Part shown: positions 32,608-41,480 of the stretch, one piece after another
Layout of the letters: each line of letters begins with the position of its first letter
How positions within the stretch are numbered: the stretch's first letter is position 1
Assembly (NCBI GenBank): GCA_002013415.1
Contig: MAEX01000006.1
Location: 186,001 to 250,000, forward strand
Direction: 5' to 3'
DNA length: 64,000 nt
Source of the DNA: Mycobacterium sp. D16Q14
GTDB taxonomy: Bacteria; Actinomycetota; Actinomycetes; Mycobacteriales; Mycobacteriaceae
Notes under the pieces: generated by a model
What the model was told of the DNA's origin: nothing
The model's database searches: none
The model's input: the letters and a program-made list of their open reading frames with translations, nothing else
Position numbers and translations under genes: made by a program

Positions 32608-33510
32608 ATGCGCATCGTCATCGCCGGCTCCTCGGGGATGATCGGGTCTGCGCTTGTCGCGTCACTGCGTGCCGCAGACCACACCGTGGTCCGACTGGTT
32701 CGCCGCGACCCGATGGGCCCCGATGAACAGCGCTGGGATCCGGCGAGCGGGCAGATAGAACCAGGCGCTCTGGACGGGGCCGATGCCGTCGTCAACATGT
32801 GTGGCGTCGGCGTCGGCGACAAGCGGTGGTCGGGCGCCTACAAGCAGGAGATCTACGACAGCCGCGTCATCCCTACCGAGGTGCTGGCCGGTGCTGTCGC
32901 CGATGTCGGCATACCGGTGTTGATCAATGCCTCCGCGGTCGGCTACTACGGCGACAGCGGAGACCGCGTCATCGACGAAACCGCATCCAGCGGTGACGGT
33001 TTCCTCGCTCGCGTGTGCGTCGACTGGGAGGGAGCGACCGAGGAGGCCGCGCAAGCCGGAACCCGGGTGGTAATCGTCCGCACCGGCCTGGTGCTGTCCC
33101 CCGCCGGCGGGCTCTTCGGCAGGTCACGCCCGTTGTTCTCCCTCGGCCTGGGTGCGCGGCTGGGCAACGGGCGCTGGTACATGCCCTGGATCAGCCTCGA
33201 AGACCAGATCCGTGCCCTCGAGTTCGCGTTGACCGAATCGGCGCTCTCGGGCCCGGTCAACCTGACCGGGCCCGCACCGGTGACCAATGCGGAGTTCACC
33301 GCAGCCCTGGCCCGGACGCTGCATCGCCCCACCCTGCTCGTGGCACCCCAATTCGCGCTGCGCGCCATCTTCGGCGAGTTCGCCGATGCCGAACTGACCC
33401 GCAGCATGCGGGTCATCCCCGCCGTCCTGGAACGGCACGGATTCGAGTTCGAGCACCACACCATCGGCGAGGCGCTGGCCTACGCCAACAACAGTCGACC
33501 AATGAAGTGA
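32608..33510 (+). CDS. TIGR01777-family NAD(P)-dependent epimerase/dehydratase-like protein
   Basis: The 300-residue short-chain dehydrogenase-like protein begins [19 protein letters not shown] (GxxGxxG nucleotide site). It has [14 protein letters not shown] with the YxxxG pattern and [20 protein letters not shown] and [23 protein letters not shown], which are typical of the SulA/YfcH-like TIGR01777 group (Rv2216 position). The substrate is unknown. It lies 3 nt after dlaT and 4 nt before lipB, in a likely dlaT-lipB-lipA operon. Confidence 0.88.
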   Translation: MRIVIAGSSGMIGSALVASLRAADHTVVRLVRRDPMGPDEQRWDPASGQIEPGALDGADAVVNMCGVGVGDKRWSGAYKQEIYDSRVIPTEVLAGAVADVGIPVLINASAVGYYGDSGDRVIDETASSGDGFLARVCVDWEGATEEAAQAGTRVVIVRTGLVLSPAGGLFGRSRPLFSLGLGARLGNGRWYMPWISLEDQIRALEFALTESALSGPVNLTGPAPVTNAEFTAALARTLHRPTLLVAPQFALRAIFGEFADAELTRSMRVIPAVLERHGFEFEHHTIGEALAYANNSRPMK

Positions 33511-33514
33511 GATA

Positions 33515-34210
33515 ATGGAACCCGTGCACCGCACTCATGGATCCATCCGATCCAGCGCAGATCCCGTCGTCGTACAGGATCTGGGCGTGATCGACTATGA
33601 GGCGGCCTGGGGGCTGCAGCGCGACCTCGTCGAGGCGCGCGTCGCTGGCGGACCCGACACACTGCTGACCCTGCAGCATCCGGCGGTGTACACCGCCGGC
33701 CGGCGCACCGAGGCGCAGGAACGGCCGATCAACGGCGCACCCGTCATCGACACCGACCGCGGCGGCAAAATCACCTGGCACGGGCCGGGTCAGCTGGTCG
33801 GCTACCCGATCGTGCGATTGGCCGAGCCCATCGACGTGGTGAACTACGTTCGGCGCCTAGAAGAATCGATCATCGCGGTGTGCGCACAGCTGGGCGTGCA
33901 GACCAAGCGCGTCGATGGCCGCTCCGGCGTGTGGCTGGCCGCGGGCGGCGGGAAGCCCGAACGCAAGATCGCCGCGATCGGGGTCCGCGTGCAGCGCGGC
34001 GTCACCATGCACGGCTTCTCCCTCAACTGCAATAACAGCCTGGACGCGTACCTGCCGATCGTGGCCTGCGGCATCAGCGACGCCGGTGTGACGACCCTGT
34101 CCGCCGAACTGGACCGGGACGTCACCATCGACGAGATACATGACCAGGTGATTACCTCGGTGCTCGACGCACTAGAAGGACGGCTGGCAGTCGGGGCGGT
34201 CGGAGCATGA
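33515..34210 (+). CDS. lipB: Octanoyl-[acyl-carrier-protein]:protein N-octanoyltransferase
   Basis: LipB moves octanoate from ACP to the lipoyl-domain lysine. The 231 residues have [35 protein letters not shown], the catalytic Lys151 (KIAAIGVRV) and Cys185 ([14 protein letters not shown]). Targets encoded here include DlaT. Its TGA overlaps the lipA ATG. A GTG 9 nt downstream of the chosen ATG at 33515 is an alternative start. Confidence 0.95.
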   Translation: MEPVHRTHGSIRSSADPVVVQDLGVIDYEAAWGLQRDLVEARVAGGPDTLLTLQHPAVYTAGRRTEAQERPINGAPVIDTDRGGKITWHGPGQLVGYPIVRLAEPIDVVNYVRRLEESIIAVCAQLGVQTKRVDGRSGVWLAAGGGKPERKIAAIGVRVQRGVTMHGFSLNCNNSLDAYLPIVACGISDAGVTTLSAELDRDVTIDEIHDQVITSVLDALEGRLAVGAVGA

Positions 34211-35199
34211 CCGAACCCCGCAAGCTGCTGCGACTGGAAGTTCGCAACGCCCAAACCCCCATCGAACGCAAGCCGGACTGGATCCGCACCCGCGCCAAGA
34301 TGGGCCCCGAGTACAAGGAACTCAAGGCGCTGGTGCGCACGGGCGGTCTGCACACCGTGTGCGAGGAAGCCGGATGCCCCAACATCTTCGAATGCTGGGA
34401 AGACCGCGAGGCCACCTTCCTCATCGGCGGCGAGCAGTGCACCCGTCGCTGCGATTTCTGCCAGATCGACACCGGCAAGCCCGCTGACCTGGACCGAGAC
34501 GAGCCTCGGCGGGTGGCCGAGAGCGTGCACACCATGGGCCTGCGGTACTCGACAGTCACCGGGGTGGCGCGGGACGACCTGCCCGACGGCGGCGCCTGGC
34601 TGTACGCCGAAACCGTGCGGTACATCAAGGAGCTCAATCCGGCCACGGGTGTGGAGCTGCTCATCCCGGACTTCAACGCCGTCCCCGAGCAGCTCGACGA
34701 GGTGTTCGCATCGCGGCCCGAGGTGCTCGCGCACAACCTGGAGACGGTGCCGCGAGTGTTCCGCCGTATCCGGCCCGCGTTCAGCTATGAGCGAAGCCTG
34801 TCGGTGATCACCGCCGCGCGTGAGGCGCAGCTGGTGACCAAGAGCAACCTGATTCTCGGCATGGGCGAGACCAACGACGAGATTCGCGAGGCACTTGTCG
34901 CGCTGCACGAGGCGGGCTGCGACATCATTACCATCACCCAGTATCTGCGGCCCTCGCCGCGACACCATCCGGTTGATCGCTGGGTCAAACCGCAAGAATT
35001 CGTGGAACTTTCGGATTTTGCGGAGGGTCTGGGCTTCGCCGGTGTGATGGCCGGGCCGCTGGTGCGTTCCTCGTACCGGGCGGGGCGGCTGTACGCGCAG
35101 GCGATGGCTCACCATGGACGCCCGCTGCCCGCCGAGCTGGAGCACCTGGCGTCGGCCGGGTCGGCTGCCCAGGAGGCAGTGAATCTCATCGCGCGCTGA
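34207..35199 (+). CDS. lipA: Lipoyl synthase (radical SAM)
   Basis: LipA inserts two sulfurs into protein-bound octanoate, using an auxiliary [4Fe-4S] cluster as sulfur donor. The 330 residues carry the auxiliary-cluster cysteines C52, C57 and C63 and the radical-SAM motif C78-x3-C82-x2-C85 (CTRRCDFC). RHHPV near the C-terminus is a lipoyl-synthase signature. The start overlaps lipB by 4 nt. It completes the local lipoylation pathway. Confidence 0.96.
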   Translation: MTEPRKLLRLEVRNAQTPIERKPDWIRTRAKMGPEYKELKALVRTGGLHTVCEEAGCPNIFECWEDREATFLIGGEQCTRRCDFCQIDTGKPADLDRDEPRRVAESVHTMGLRYSTVTGVARDDLPDGGAWLYAETVRYIKELNPATGVELLIPDFNAVPEQLDEVFASRPEVLAHNLETVPRVFRRIRPAFSYERSLSVITAAREAQLVTKSNLILGMGETNDEIREALVALHEAGCDIITITQYLRPSPRHHPVDRWVKPQEFVELSDFAEGLGFAGVMAGPLVRSSYRAGRLYAQAMAHHGRPLPAELEHLASAGSAAQEAVNLIAR

Positions 35200-35203
35200 G
35201 ACT

Positions 35204-35209
35204 TAGACT
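35204..35209 (+). promoter_or_regulatory. Candidate leaderless -10 for the DUF4191 gene
   Basis: TAGACT ends 6 nt before the ATG at 35216, so the predicted first transcribed base is the A of ATG. It lies only 5 nt after the lipA stop. Confidence 0.5.
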
Positions 35210-35215
35210 CGGTAC

Positions 35216-35968
35216 ATGCCTAAATCACTGAATCCCGCCGAGGCCAAGGCCGCCAAGGCCGAGGTAAAGGCGCGCCGTAAGGCCGAATCAAAGGCGCGCC
35301 GCGCCCAGATGTGGCAGGCCTTCCAGATTCAGCGCAAGGAAGACAAGCGTCTCCTGCCGTACATGATCGGCGCTTCCGTACTGATCGTGGCGGCGTTCGC
35401 GGTCGCCGGGTACTTCGCGGGCGGGATCAGCGTGTTCATGTTCCCGATCCTGGGCGTGGTGCTCGGCCTGCTGGTGGCGTTCATCATCTTCGGCCGGCGC
35501 GTGCAGAAATCGGTGTTCACCAAGGCCGAGGGCCAGAAGGGTGCCGCGGGCTGGGCGCTGGACAACATGCGCGGAAAATGGCGGGTCACCACCGCAGTCG
35601 CGGGTACGACGCAGCTCGACGTCGTGCACCGGGTCATCGGCCGGCCCGGCGTCATCTTCGTCGCAGAAGGTGCTCCCGGCCGACTGGGCCCGCTCTTGGC
35701 TCAGGAGAAGAAGCGCACCGCTCGCGTCGTCGGCGATACACCGATCTACGACGTCATCGTCGGCAACGAGGACGGTCAGGTGCCGCTGTCCAAGCTGGAG
35801 CGCCACCTCACCAAGCTTCCCGCCAACATCACCGCCAAGCAGATGGACTCCCTGGAGTCCCGGCTGTCGGCGCTGGGTTCACGCGCCGCGGCCATGCCGA
35901 AGGGCCCGATGCCTGGTGGTCAGGCGAAGGCACGCGGCGGGATGCAGCGCACCATCAGGCGCCGGTAG
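35216..35968 (+). CDS. DUF4191 membrane protein (Rv2219-like)
   Basis: The 250-residue protein has a highly charged Ala/Lys-rich N-terminal helix (about 5-40), two membrane helices (about 49-68 and 73-94) and a cytosolic domain. That domain includes GAAGWALDNMRGKWRVTTAVAGTTQLDVVHRVIGRPGVIFVAEG, a DUF4191 hallmark. Function is unknown. In M. tuberculosis the next genes are the RDD protein and glnA1; here the accessory island intervenes. Its last 14 nt overlap the P450 gene on the other strand. Confidence 0.87.
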   Translation: MPKSLNPAEAKAAKAEVKARRKAESKARRAQMWQAFQIQRKEDKRLLPYMIGASVLIVAAFAVAGYFAGGISVFMFPILGVVLGLLVAFIIFGRRVQKSVFTKAEGQKGAAGWALDNMRGKWRVTTAVAGTTQLDVVHRVIGRPGVIFVAEGAPGRLGPLLAQEKKRTARVVGDTPIYDVIVGNEDGQVPLSKLERHLTKLPANITAKQMDSLESRLSALGSRAAAMPKGPMPGGQAKARGGMQRTIRRR

Positions 35969-37184
35969 CTCCCAGGCTGAGCTCCAGCTCCAGCGTGTGG
36001 TGCCGACGCACCATGATGCTCGGAACCCACTGGGCACCGCCGGGTTTGATCGTGAATTCGTGTGTCCGATCAAGCAACAGGTTGATCGCGGTACGCGCCT
36101 CCAAACGCGCCAGCGCCGCCCCCACGCAGAAGTGCAGTCCCTTGCCAAAGGTGATGTGACTGCGGGGACTTGGCCGGTCGAGGCGCAGGGCGTCGGGGTC
36201 CTCGAAGATCGCCGGATCGCGGTTGGCCGCGCCCCACATCAGGGTGAGGTGGCTGCCCGCGGGCAGCTCGACCCCGCCGAGCGAGGTGTCTGCCACGACG
36301 TGACGGTGATGCCCGCGGAACGGCGACTCCAGCCGAAGGGCCTCTTCCAGGAAGGTCGGCAACAGCGCACGGTCGTCTCGAATGCGCCGCTGCAGCTCGG
36401 GATTCTCGCCGAGGATACGCACCGCGTTACCCATCAATCCCGCGGTGGACTCACCACCGGCGCCGACCAACTGCACCAGGATCATCACGCCGATATCTAA
36501 GGAGATATCTCCCCGGTTACACGCCTGTGCCAGGTATCCAAGCAGGTCCTCCCCGGGCGCGGCCAGCTCCTTCTCCAGGTGTTCACGCAGGTAGAGGATC
36601 AGATACATGGTGTCCTTGACGACCTGGGCCTGCCGCTGCGCGGTGTTGAGCCCGCCGAGCATCTCGGTGCTGGAGTAACCCCACTGCACCAGTTGCGGCA
36701 CATCCTCATCGGGCAGGCCGATCAGCCGGGCCACCATGGTCATCGGCAACGCATCGCCCATCGCGGCCATCCAGTCGATGCCGTCGCCGTCGACTCCGCG
36801 TTCCCACAACCGCGTCCCCGTCGCGGCCATGACGGGTTCCAGCGCGGTGATCCGCTTGGCGACCAATGTCGGCAGCACCAGTTTGCGATGCGCATGATGG
36901 ACCGGATCGTCGCCGGTGGCCAGGACATGGGTGGGGTCGGCGACCGGCCCCATCACGGCAACCGTCGGGCCGGACTCGGAGTCCTCGGATCTCATGAGCG
37001 CGGCGGTGAGGTTGGACGAGAAGTCCCCGGTGCGCTCGGTGGCCTCCACGACGAGATCCCAGCGTGAGACGAAGTAGAAGCCAGAATCGCCGACGGGCCA
37101 TACCGGCGCCGTCTCGCGCAGCCTCCGATAGAACGGATACGGATCCTCCAGGACCTGCGGGTCGAACAATTCCACGGTGCTCAT
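35955..37184 (-). CDS. Cytochrome P450 monooxygenase
   Basis: The 409-residue soluble bacterial P450 has the I-helix GAGGEST (241-247), the K-helix EALR (E281, R284) and the heme-binding loop FGKGLHFCVGAALARLE with Cys353. GDDPVHHAHRKLV is the C-helix. It oxidises an unknown substrate and needs ferredoxin and reductase partners that are not in the window. The start is the ATG at 37184 (a GTG directly before it is in frame). It is divergent from the TetR gene, with palindromes in the gap, so TetR control is likely. It is absent from the syntenic M. tuberculosis interval as I remember it. Confidence 0.9.
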   Translation of the reverse strand: MSTVELFDPQVLEDPYPFYRRLRETAPVWPVGDSGFYFVSRWDLVVEATERTGDFSSNLTAALMRSEDSESGPTVAVMGPVADPTHVLATGDDPVHHAHRKLVLPTLVAKRITALEPVMAATGTRLWERGVDGDGIDWMAAMGDALPMTMVARLIGLPDEDVPQLVQWGYSSTEMLGGLNTAQRQAQVVKDTMYLILYLREHLEKELAAPGEDLLGYLAQACNRGDISLDIGVMILVQLVGAGGESTAGLMGNAVRILGENPELQRRIRDDRALLPTFLEEALRLESPFRGHHRHVVADTSLGGVELPAGSHLTLMWGAANRDPAIFEDPDALRLDRPSPRSHITFGKGLHFCVGAALARLEARTAINLLLDRTHEFTIKPGGAQWVPSIMVRRHHTLELELSLGATGA

Positions 37185-37243
37185 CACCTACGAGGCTGAC
37201 AGACCGGAAAACCGCACGTCAAGGCATTCACGAAACTGAGAAA

Positions 37244-37257
37244 TCCCTGTTCAGGGA
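37244..37257. promoter_or_regulatory. Palindrome TCCCTG-TT-CAGGGA, candidate operator (P450 side)
   Basis: A perfect 6-bp inverted repeat with a 2-nt centre lies 60 nt upstream of the P450 ATG in the P450/TetR divergent gap. It could be a regulator site. The binding protein is not shown by sequence. Confidence 0.4.
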
Positions 37258-37303
37258 CATGATCCACGACGTCTCACGGCGCCGGTTCCACCTGCACACA
37301 TAG

Positions 37304-37343
37304 TGAGAATTGTCGAGAATTCTGTCTCATATTGAGATAGATT
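37304..37343. promoter_or_regulatory. TGAGA/TCTCA inverted-repeat cluster and -10 before tetR, candidate autoregulatory operator
   Basis: TGAGA at 37304-37308, TCTCA at 37325-37329 and TGAGA at 37333-37337 form two nested inverted pairs; the tight one is TCTCA-TAT-TGAGA. It directly precedes TAGATT (37338-37343), a good -10 about 9 nt before the tetR ATG. A repressor bound here would block the promoter. Confidence 0.45.
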
Positions 37344-37352
37344 CGGGAAGCA

Positions 37353-37997
37353 ATGTCACCGTATTCGGACTGGTTGCACAAGGGTGGACGTCATCGCGCG
37401 GCCGCTGATCGCATCGTGTCGGTCGCGGCCAAGCAGATCGCGCGCCACGGGCTGGACCGGCTGAACCTCGATGCGGTGGCCCGCGAGGCGGGGTGCTCCC
37501 GCGCGACGGTGTATCGGCACATCGGCGGCAAGACGGCGATTGTCGATGCCGTGTTGGCCCGAAACATCGCGAGCGTCACCTCAGATATTCAGCGGGCGGT
37601 CGAATCCGCGGATGCGCGGCGGCGTGCGGTCACCGCCATCACCGCGTCGTTGACCGCCATCCGCAACGATCCCGTCGTCAGTGCGATGGTCGCGACGATG
37701 TCTCCGGCCTCGCTCGGGTCCCACCTGACCCCGTCCTCCGAGATCCCGCGTTCGGCCTCTACGTTCACCGGTCTTGCTGATGAGACTGCCGTGCAATGGA
37801 TTTCACGCGTGGTGATGGCATTTCTGTTCTGGCCCTCGGCAGATCCAGCGCTGGAATCGGAGATGATCGAGCGGTTCGTCTACCCGGTCTTGAAAGATGC
37901 CACGGCGTCGCGGGTCTCCGCCGCGGTGGCCAGCGAATCCACGATCTCTCCGGCCCGCACCGCGACATTGGACAGCAACGAGGAAGACAGTCCGTGA
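37353..37997 (+). CDS. TetR/AcrR-family transcriptional regulator
   Basis: The 214-residue protein has an N-terminal TetR helix-turn-helix (about 15-60; LNLDAVAREAGCSRATVYRHIGGK) and a divergent ligand domain. It likely represses the divergent P450 and possibly the N-hydroxylase genes; its ligand is unknown. A typical family member would end near FVYPVL, about residue 180. The last 30 or so residues are coded where the 3' end of the N-hydroxylase gene lies on the other strand, giving a 118-nt convergent overlap. The extension is low-complexity (SAAVASESTISPARTATLD). Confidence 0.88.
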   Translation: MSPYSDWLHKGGRHRAAADRIVSVAAKQIARHGLDRLNLDAVAREAGCSRATVYRHIGGKTAIVDAVLARNIASVTSDIQRAVESADARRRAVTAITASLTAIRNDPVVSAMVATMSPASLGSHLTPSSEIPRSASTFTGLADETAVQWISRVVMAFLFWPSADPALESEMIERFVYPVLKDATASRVSAAVASESTISPARTATLDSNEEDSP

Positions 37998-39172
37998 CTG
38001 TGCTCCACCGATCCGTTGAGGTAGATGTCCCCCGGGGCATCCGCCCGCGCCCGTAGCCGGTAATCGCGTTCGACAACCGGCAGGCCATCCGCATCGAACT
38101 CGTAACACGAGGCCAGCGCCCCCAGGAAGGCTCTCACGTCCAGAGGCCGGTATCCGGTGGCGTACACCACCAAATCGCAGTCGAGCAGCTCGGTCGAGGA
38201 TGTCGGCAGATGCGTCACGGCGAGGCGCACCCGTTCCGGAGCCTCGTCGACGGCAGCGATTTTCGAGGCGTTGTGCATCCACAGTCGCCGCTGCCCGTTG
38301 ACCCGTTCCCGGTACTCACGGTCATACAGATCGGCGATCAATGGGGAATCGACCGCGGCGTAGTTAGTGTCGCGGTGATAGTCGACCAGCTGGCGGCGCA
38401 CCTCGGCGGGCGCGCTGTAGAAGTCGTCCACCGCGGCCGGATCGAAAATCCTGTTCGCGTAGGGACTGTCGTCGGCCGGACTGTATCCGTAGCGGGCAAA
38501 AATGGCATGCACCTGGGCATCGGGATACCTGTTATGCAGGTACGCCACCGCCTCTGCGGCACTTTGCCCGGCACCCACCACCGCGACGCGAGCGGGTGAG
38601 CCTGCCAACGCGTCGAGCCTGGTCAACAGCTGGCTGCTATGCCATTGCCGCGCAGTGGGATTGATTCCGGACGGCATCGCCGGGAACGTTCCACAGCCCA
38701 GAACCAGCGCCCGCGCATGCATCAAGCGATCCGGCGACCGCCCGGTGGTGTCCTGCAGCCGCACCTGGAATCCGTCGGAGGCCGCCTGAATTCCGATCAG
38801 ACGCGAGGAGTAGCTGACATCGGCCCCGAGCGCCTGCTGCGCCCAATCCAAGTAATCGTGGAACTCTTCCCTGGTCGGAAAGAAACTCTGCTGGTTGATG
38901 AAGTCCGGCAGCCGCCCACGCTCCGTCAAATAGTTGACAAAGGTGTAGTCGCTCTTGGGATTACGCAGGGTAACAAGATCTTTGAGAAAAGCGACCTGCA
39001 TCCGCGCCCCCGGGATGAGCATGCCGCGATGCCACCCGAATTGAGCCTGAGTGTCGACGAACTTCGCCGATGCCCGGTGCGGATGCTCGGCGAGCGCTAT
39101 CGCGAGCGTAAGGTTCGATGGCCCGAATCCGACCCCGAGCACATCGCAACACGCATGGCTATCCGAGGGCAA
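37880..39172 (-). CDS. Lysine N6-/ornithine N5-monooxygenase family (SidA/PvdA/IucD type)
   Basis: Flavin N-hydroxylases of this family make N-hydroxy-lysine or -ornithine for hydroxamate siderophores. The 430 residues have the FAD motif GVGFGPSNL (13-21), the substrate-side region FGWHRGMLIPGARMQVAFLKDLVTLRNP, NADPH motif VGAGQSAAE (199-207), ATGYRP (338-343) and HGLSSSLLSN (393-402). This differs from MbtG of M. tuberculosis as I recall it. The start is a TTG at 39172 with GGAG about 9 nt upstream, inside the end of the acyltransferase gene (14-nt overlap), so the two are coupled. The amino-acid substrate cannot be chosen from sequence alone. Confidence 0.88.
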   Translation of the reverse strand: MPSDSHACCDVLGVGFGPSNLTLAIALAEHPHRASAKFVDTQAQFGWHRGMLIPGARMQVAFLKDLVTLRNPKSDYTFVNYLTERGRLPDFINQQSFFPTREEFHDYLDWAQQALGADVSYSSRLIGIQAASDGFQVRLQDTTGRSPDRLMHARALVLGCGTFPAMPSGINPTARQWHSSQLLTRLDALAGSPARVAVVGAGQSAAEAVAYLHNRYPDAQVHAIFARYGYSPADDSPYANRIFDPAAVDDFYSAPAEVRRQLVDYHRDTNYAAVDSPLIADLYDREYRERVNGQRRLWMHNASKIAAVDEAPERVRLAVTHLPTSSTELLDCDLVVYATGYRPLDVRAFLGALASCYEFDADGLPVVERDYRLRARADAPGDIYLNGSVEHSHGLSSSLLSNVAVRAGEIVDSLATAAETRDAVASFKTG

Positions 39173-39995
39173 GGGACCGCTCCAGACGCTCTAAATAACG
39201 TTGCCGCGCAGTGTCCTTGGTGACCAGTACCAAGAAGTCCGCCATGTCGAACTCCGGGTCAAAGGAAGGCGGTCCGCAGATCCGTCCGCCGATGCGCAGG
39301 CATCCGTGCAGCAGCGGTGGGATCTTCGCCTTTTCCTGGGGCGGGATTTCCTCCAGCGGCACACCGTCGACAACGACCGGGTGGCGCGGTACTACCCGAT
39401 ACTCGTCGGGGGCGGCGAACCGTTGCGCGAAATCATGCACCGAGCGCACCAACGATCCTCGTGGCCCGCCGTCTTCCATCCGGACCGACAGACAGCCAAT
39501 CGCATACTGATGCTCGGTCATCTGCTGGTACCGGAAAATTCCGGCCCACAAGATCCCCATGACCGCACCGTTGCGATGTTCGGGCGCGACGGTAACTCGG
39601 CCGATCTCAACCAGTTTGGGCCGCAGCGGGTCCAGCGCGGACGCATCGAACATCGAGTCGGTGAACGTCTCCCCCGCCGCCTGGTATCCCTCCGGCGGGA
39701 GCAGCCGGCAACAGCCGATGATGGCTCCGGTGTCCTCGTCGCGAGCCAATAGGTGATCGCAGTAGGGATCCAGCTTGTCCAGATCGATCATCTCGCCCGT
39801 GATCGGCCCGCGAACGGCATGCGGCAACGGCGCCCCCATTTCGTCGGCGAACGCCTGATACCGAAGCCGTTGTGCGGCTTCAACTTCAGCCGGATCAGAC
39901 GACAGGACAATGCTGTACCGCGGCCGCGGGTTCGCGTCCGTCCCCCGATCGGAACCGACACCGGGCGCTGCGATGAGAACCGCCGCGCTCTCCAT
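39159..39995 (-). CDS. OlsB-like GNAT N-acyltransferase (Acetyltransf_5 family)
   Basis: The 278-residue protein resembles ornithine N-alpha-acyltransferases and related autoinducer-synthase-fold enzymes. It has AAQRLRYQAFADEMGA, LDPYCDHLLARDEDTGAIIGCCRLLPP, EIGRVTVAPEHRNGAVMGILWAGIF and the late PLLHGCLRIGGRICGPPSFDPEFDMADFLVLV. Such enzymes move fatty acyl chains from ACP to amino groups. Coupling to the N-hydroxylase suggests an acylated or N-hydroxylated amino-acid product; this is inference. TAGCTT lies 6 nt before the ATG, so the two-gene unit has its own leaderless promoter 90 nt after the MFS gene. Confidence 0.85.
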   Translation of the reverse strand: MESAAVLIAAPGVGSDRGTDANPRPRYSIVLSSDPAEVEAAQRLRYQAFADEMGAPLPHAVRGPITGEMIDLDKLDPYCDHLLARDEDTGAIIGCCRLLPPEGYQAAGETFTDSMFDASALDPLRPKLVEIGRVTVAPEHRNGAVMGILWAGIFRYQQMTEHQYAIGCLSVRMEDGGPRGSLVRSVHDFAQRFAAPDEYRVVPRHPVVVDGVPLEEIPPQEKAKIPPLLHGCLRIGGRICGPPSFDPEFDMADFLVLVTKDTARQRYLERLERSLALG

Positions 39996-40001
39996 GATCG
40001 A

Positions 40002-40007
40002 AAGCTA
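40002..40007 (-). promoter_or_regulatory. Candidate leaderless -10 for the acyltransferase/N-hydroxylase pair
   Basis: Minus-strand TAGCTT (40007-40002) ends 6 nt before the ATG at 39995. The predicted start site is the A of that ATG. Confidence 0.48.
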
Positions 40008-40085
40008 CTCCCTCTGTCTACGGCTCACCACCGCAATGCACAAATACCCGTGGGCATCCGTACAGGCAGGCGCGATCACCGATGG

Positions 40086-41480
40086 CTAGATAGCTAGCGA
40101 CTCTCCGGTGGCCGGATCGTGCGAGCGACTCATCGTAGCCACAGCAAGCAGAATCAGCGAAACGAGCGCCGCGCAGGCCGCCGCGAGGGCCCCCAGCGTC
40201 AGCACGCTGTCGATGCCCGCGGCGCCTGCGGCCCTGGCCCCGGTCTGACCGGCGGCGGCATGCCCGAACGCCACGCCCATGCTCGCCACCCCCAGAAGGA
40301 TGCCGATCTGACGGCCCGTGCTCACCGACCCGGTCGCCATCCCGGCGTCGTCCAACGGCACGAACCGCAGTGCAGCATCGGATGTCATCGCCGAGAGCGC
40401 ACCCAGCCCCAGCCCGGCCAGCGTGGAGCCGAAAATGAAGTGGGTCCAGACCGTATCGGCGTGGGCCCCCGTCGCGGCCCATAATCCGATCGCCACCAGC
40501 GCCACGCCGCCGGGAATGGTGATCATGGTGGGCAGCCGCCGGCCCACCAGAATCCCCAACGGCGCCCCCGCGATGGTCGCGAGCGTCAGCGGACCGGCAC
40601 GCAGCCCCATCTCAAAAGCGTTGTAACCCAGGGTATTCATGAAGTACAAGGCCAGATAGTTGGTGGCTGCGATGAGCGTGCCGGAGGCCGCGGCCGCGGC
40701 AACCCACACCCCGGCGAAACCGGGCGAGGTGACCAGCCGCAGGCTCAGCATGGGTGCCGGCGCACGGCCCTCCCACCAAAAGAACAGCACCAGAGCCAGC
40801 ACGGCACCGACCGCCAGTGAACCGGACGTCGTGGCCCCAATTCCCCCGTCGTGCAGCGAGATCACCGAGAAGACACCGGTAACCAGCCCGGAGGTGAGCA
40901 GCATCGTGCCTACCCAGTCGACAGGCCGCAGCTCGTCGGCGCGGGTCTCCGGGAGGTGGCGCACGGCAATCACCAGCGCGATCACACCCACCGGCAGGTT
41001 GACCAGGAAAATCGACTGCCACCCGAAATGTGTGACGAGGAACCCGCCCAGCAGCGGACCGGCGGCGCTGCCCGCACCCATCACCGCGCCGTAGATCGCG
41101 ATGGGGGCGCCGCGGCGCTCCAGCGGGTACTGCGCGGCAATGATCGGCAGCGATACCGCCAGCAGGATCGCCCCGCCGATGCCCTGCGCGGCGCGCACCC
41201 CGATCAGCAAGGGTGCACTGCTCGAGAGCGCGCAGCCCAGCGAGGCCGCGGTGAACAGCACCATGCCCAGCAGATAGAGCCGTCGACGGCCCAGACGATC
41301 GCCGAGGGTGGCCGCGGTGAGCAGCAGCCCCGCCATCGGCAACGCATAGGCATCGATGACCCATTGCAGATCGGCGAGGTCGGCCCCCAACGACGACTGG
41401 AGGTCCGCCAGCGCACTCGACACGATCGTCATGTCAAGCAGCAGCATGAACACCGCCAAACAGACGGCGAGCAGCACCAT
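40086..41480 (-). CDS. DHA2-family (14-helix) MFS drug/metabolite exporter
   Basis: The 464-residue hydrophobic protein has LDMTIVSSALADLQSSLGADLADLQWVIDAYALPMAGLLL, GDRLGRRRLYLLG (motif A) and the antiporter motif C region AVMGAGSAAGPLLGG, as in EmrB/QacA/LfrA exporters that use proton motive force. Substrate is unknown; its place beside the N-hydroxylase pair suggests export of their product, and multidrug efflux is the alternative. Its ATG directly follows the TAG of the RDD gene (TAGATG), so translation depends on re-initiation from that gene. Confidence 0.88.
   Translation of the reverse strand: MVLLAVCLAVFMLLLDMTIVSSALADLQSSLGADLADLQWVIDAYALPMAGLLLTAATLGDRLGRRRLYLLGMVLFTAASLGCALSSSAPLLIGVRAAQGIGGAILLAVSLPIIAAQYPLERRGAPIAIYGAVMGAGSAAGPLLGGFLVTHFGWQSIFLVNLPVGVIALVIAVRHLPETRADELRPVDWVGTMLLTSGLVTGVFSVISLHDGGIGATTSGSLAVGAVLALVLFFWWEGRAPAPMLSLRLVTSPGFAGVWVAAAAASGTLIAATNYLALYFMNTLGYNAFEMGLRAGPLTLATIAGAPLGILVGRRLPTMITIPGGVALVAIGLWAATGAHADTVWTHFIFGSTLAGLGLGALSAMTSDAALRFVPLDDAGMATGSVSTGRQIGILLGVASMGVAFGHAAAGQTGARAAGAAGIDSVLTLGALAAACAALVSLILLAVATMSRSHDPATGESLAI

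Noticed and set aside
37880..37997. Frameshift or sequencing error as cause of the TetR/N-hydroxylase overlap
   Set aside because: Both proteins keep their family C-terminal motifs in frame right up to the overlap, so no error needs to be invoked.
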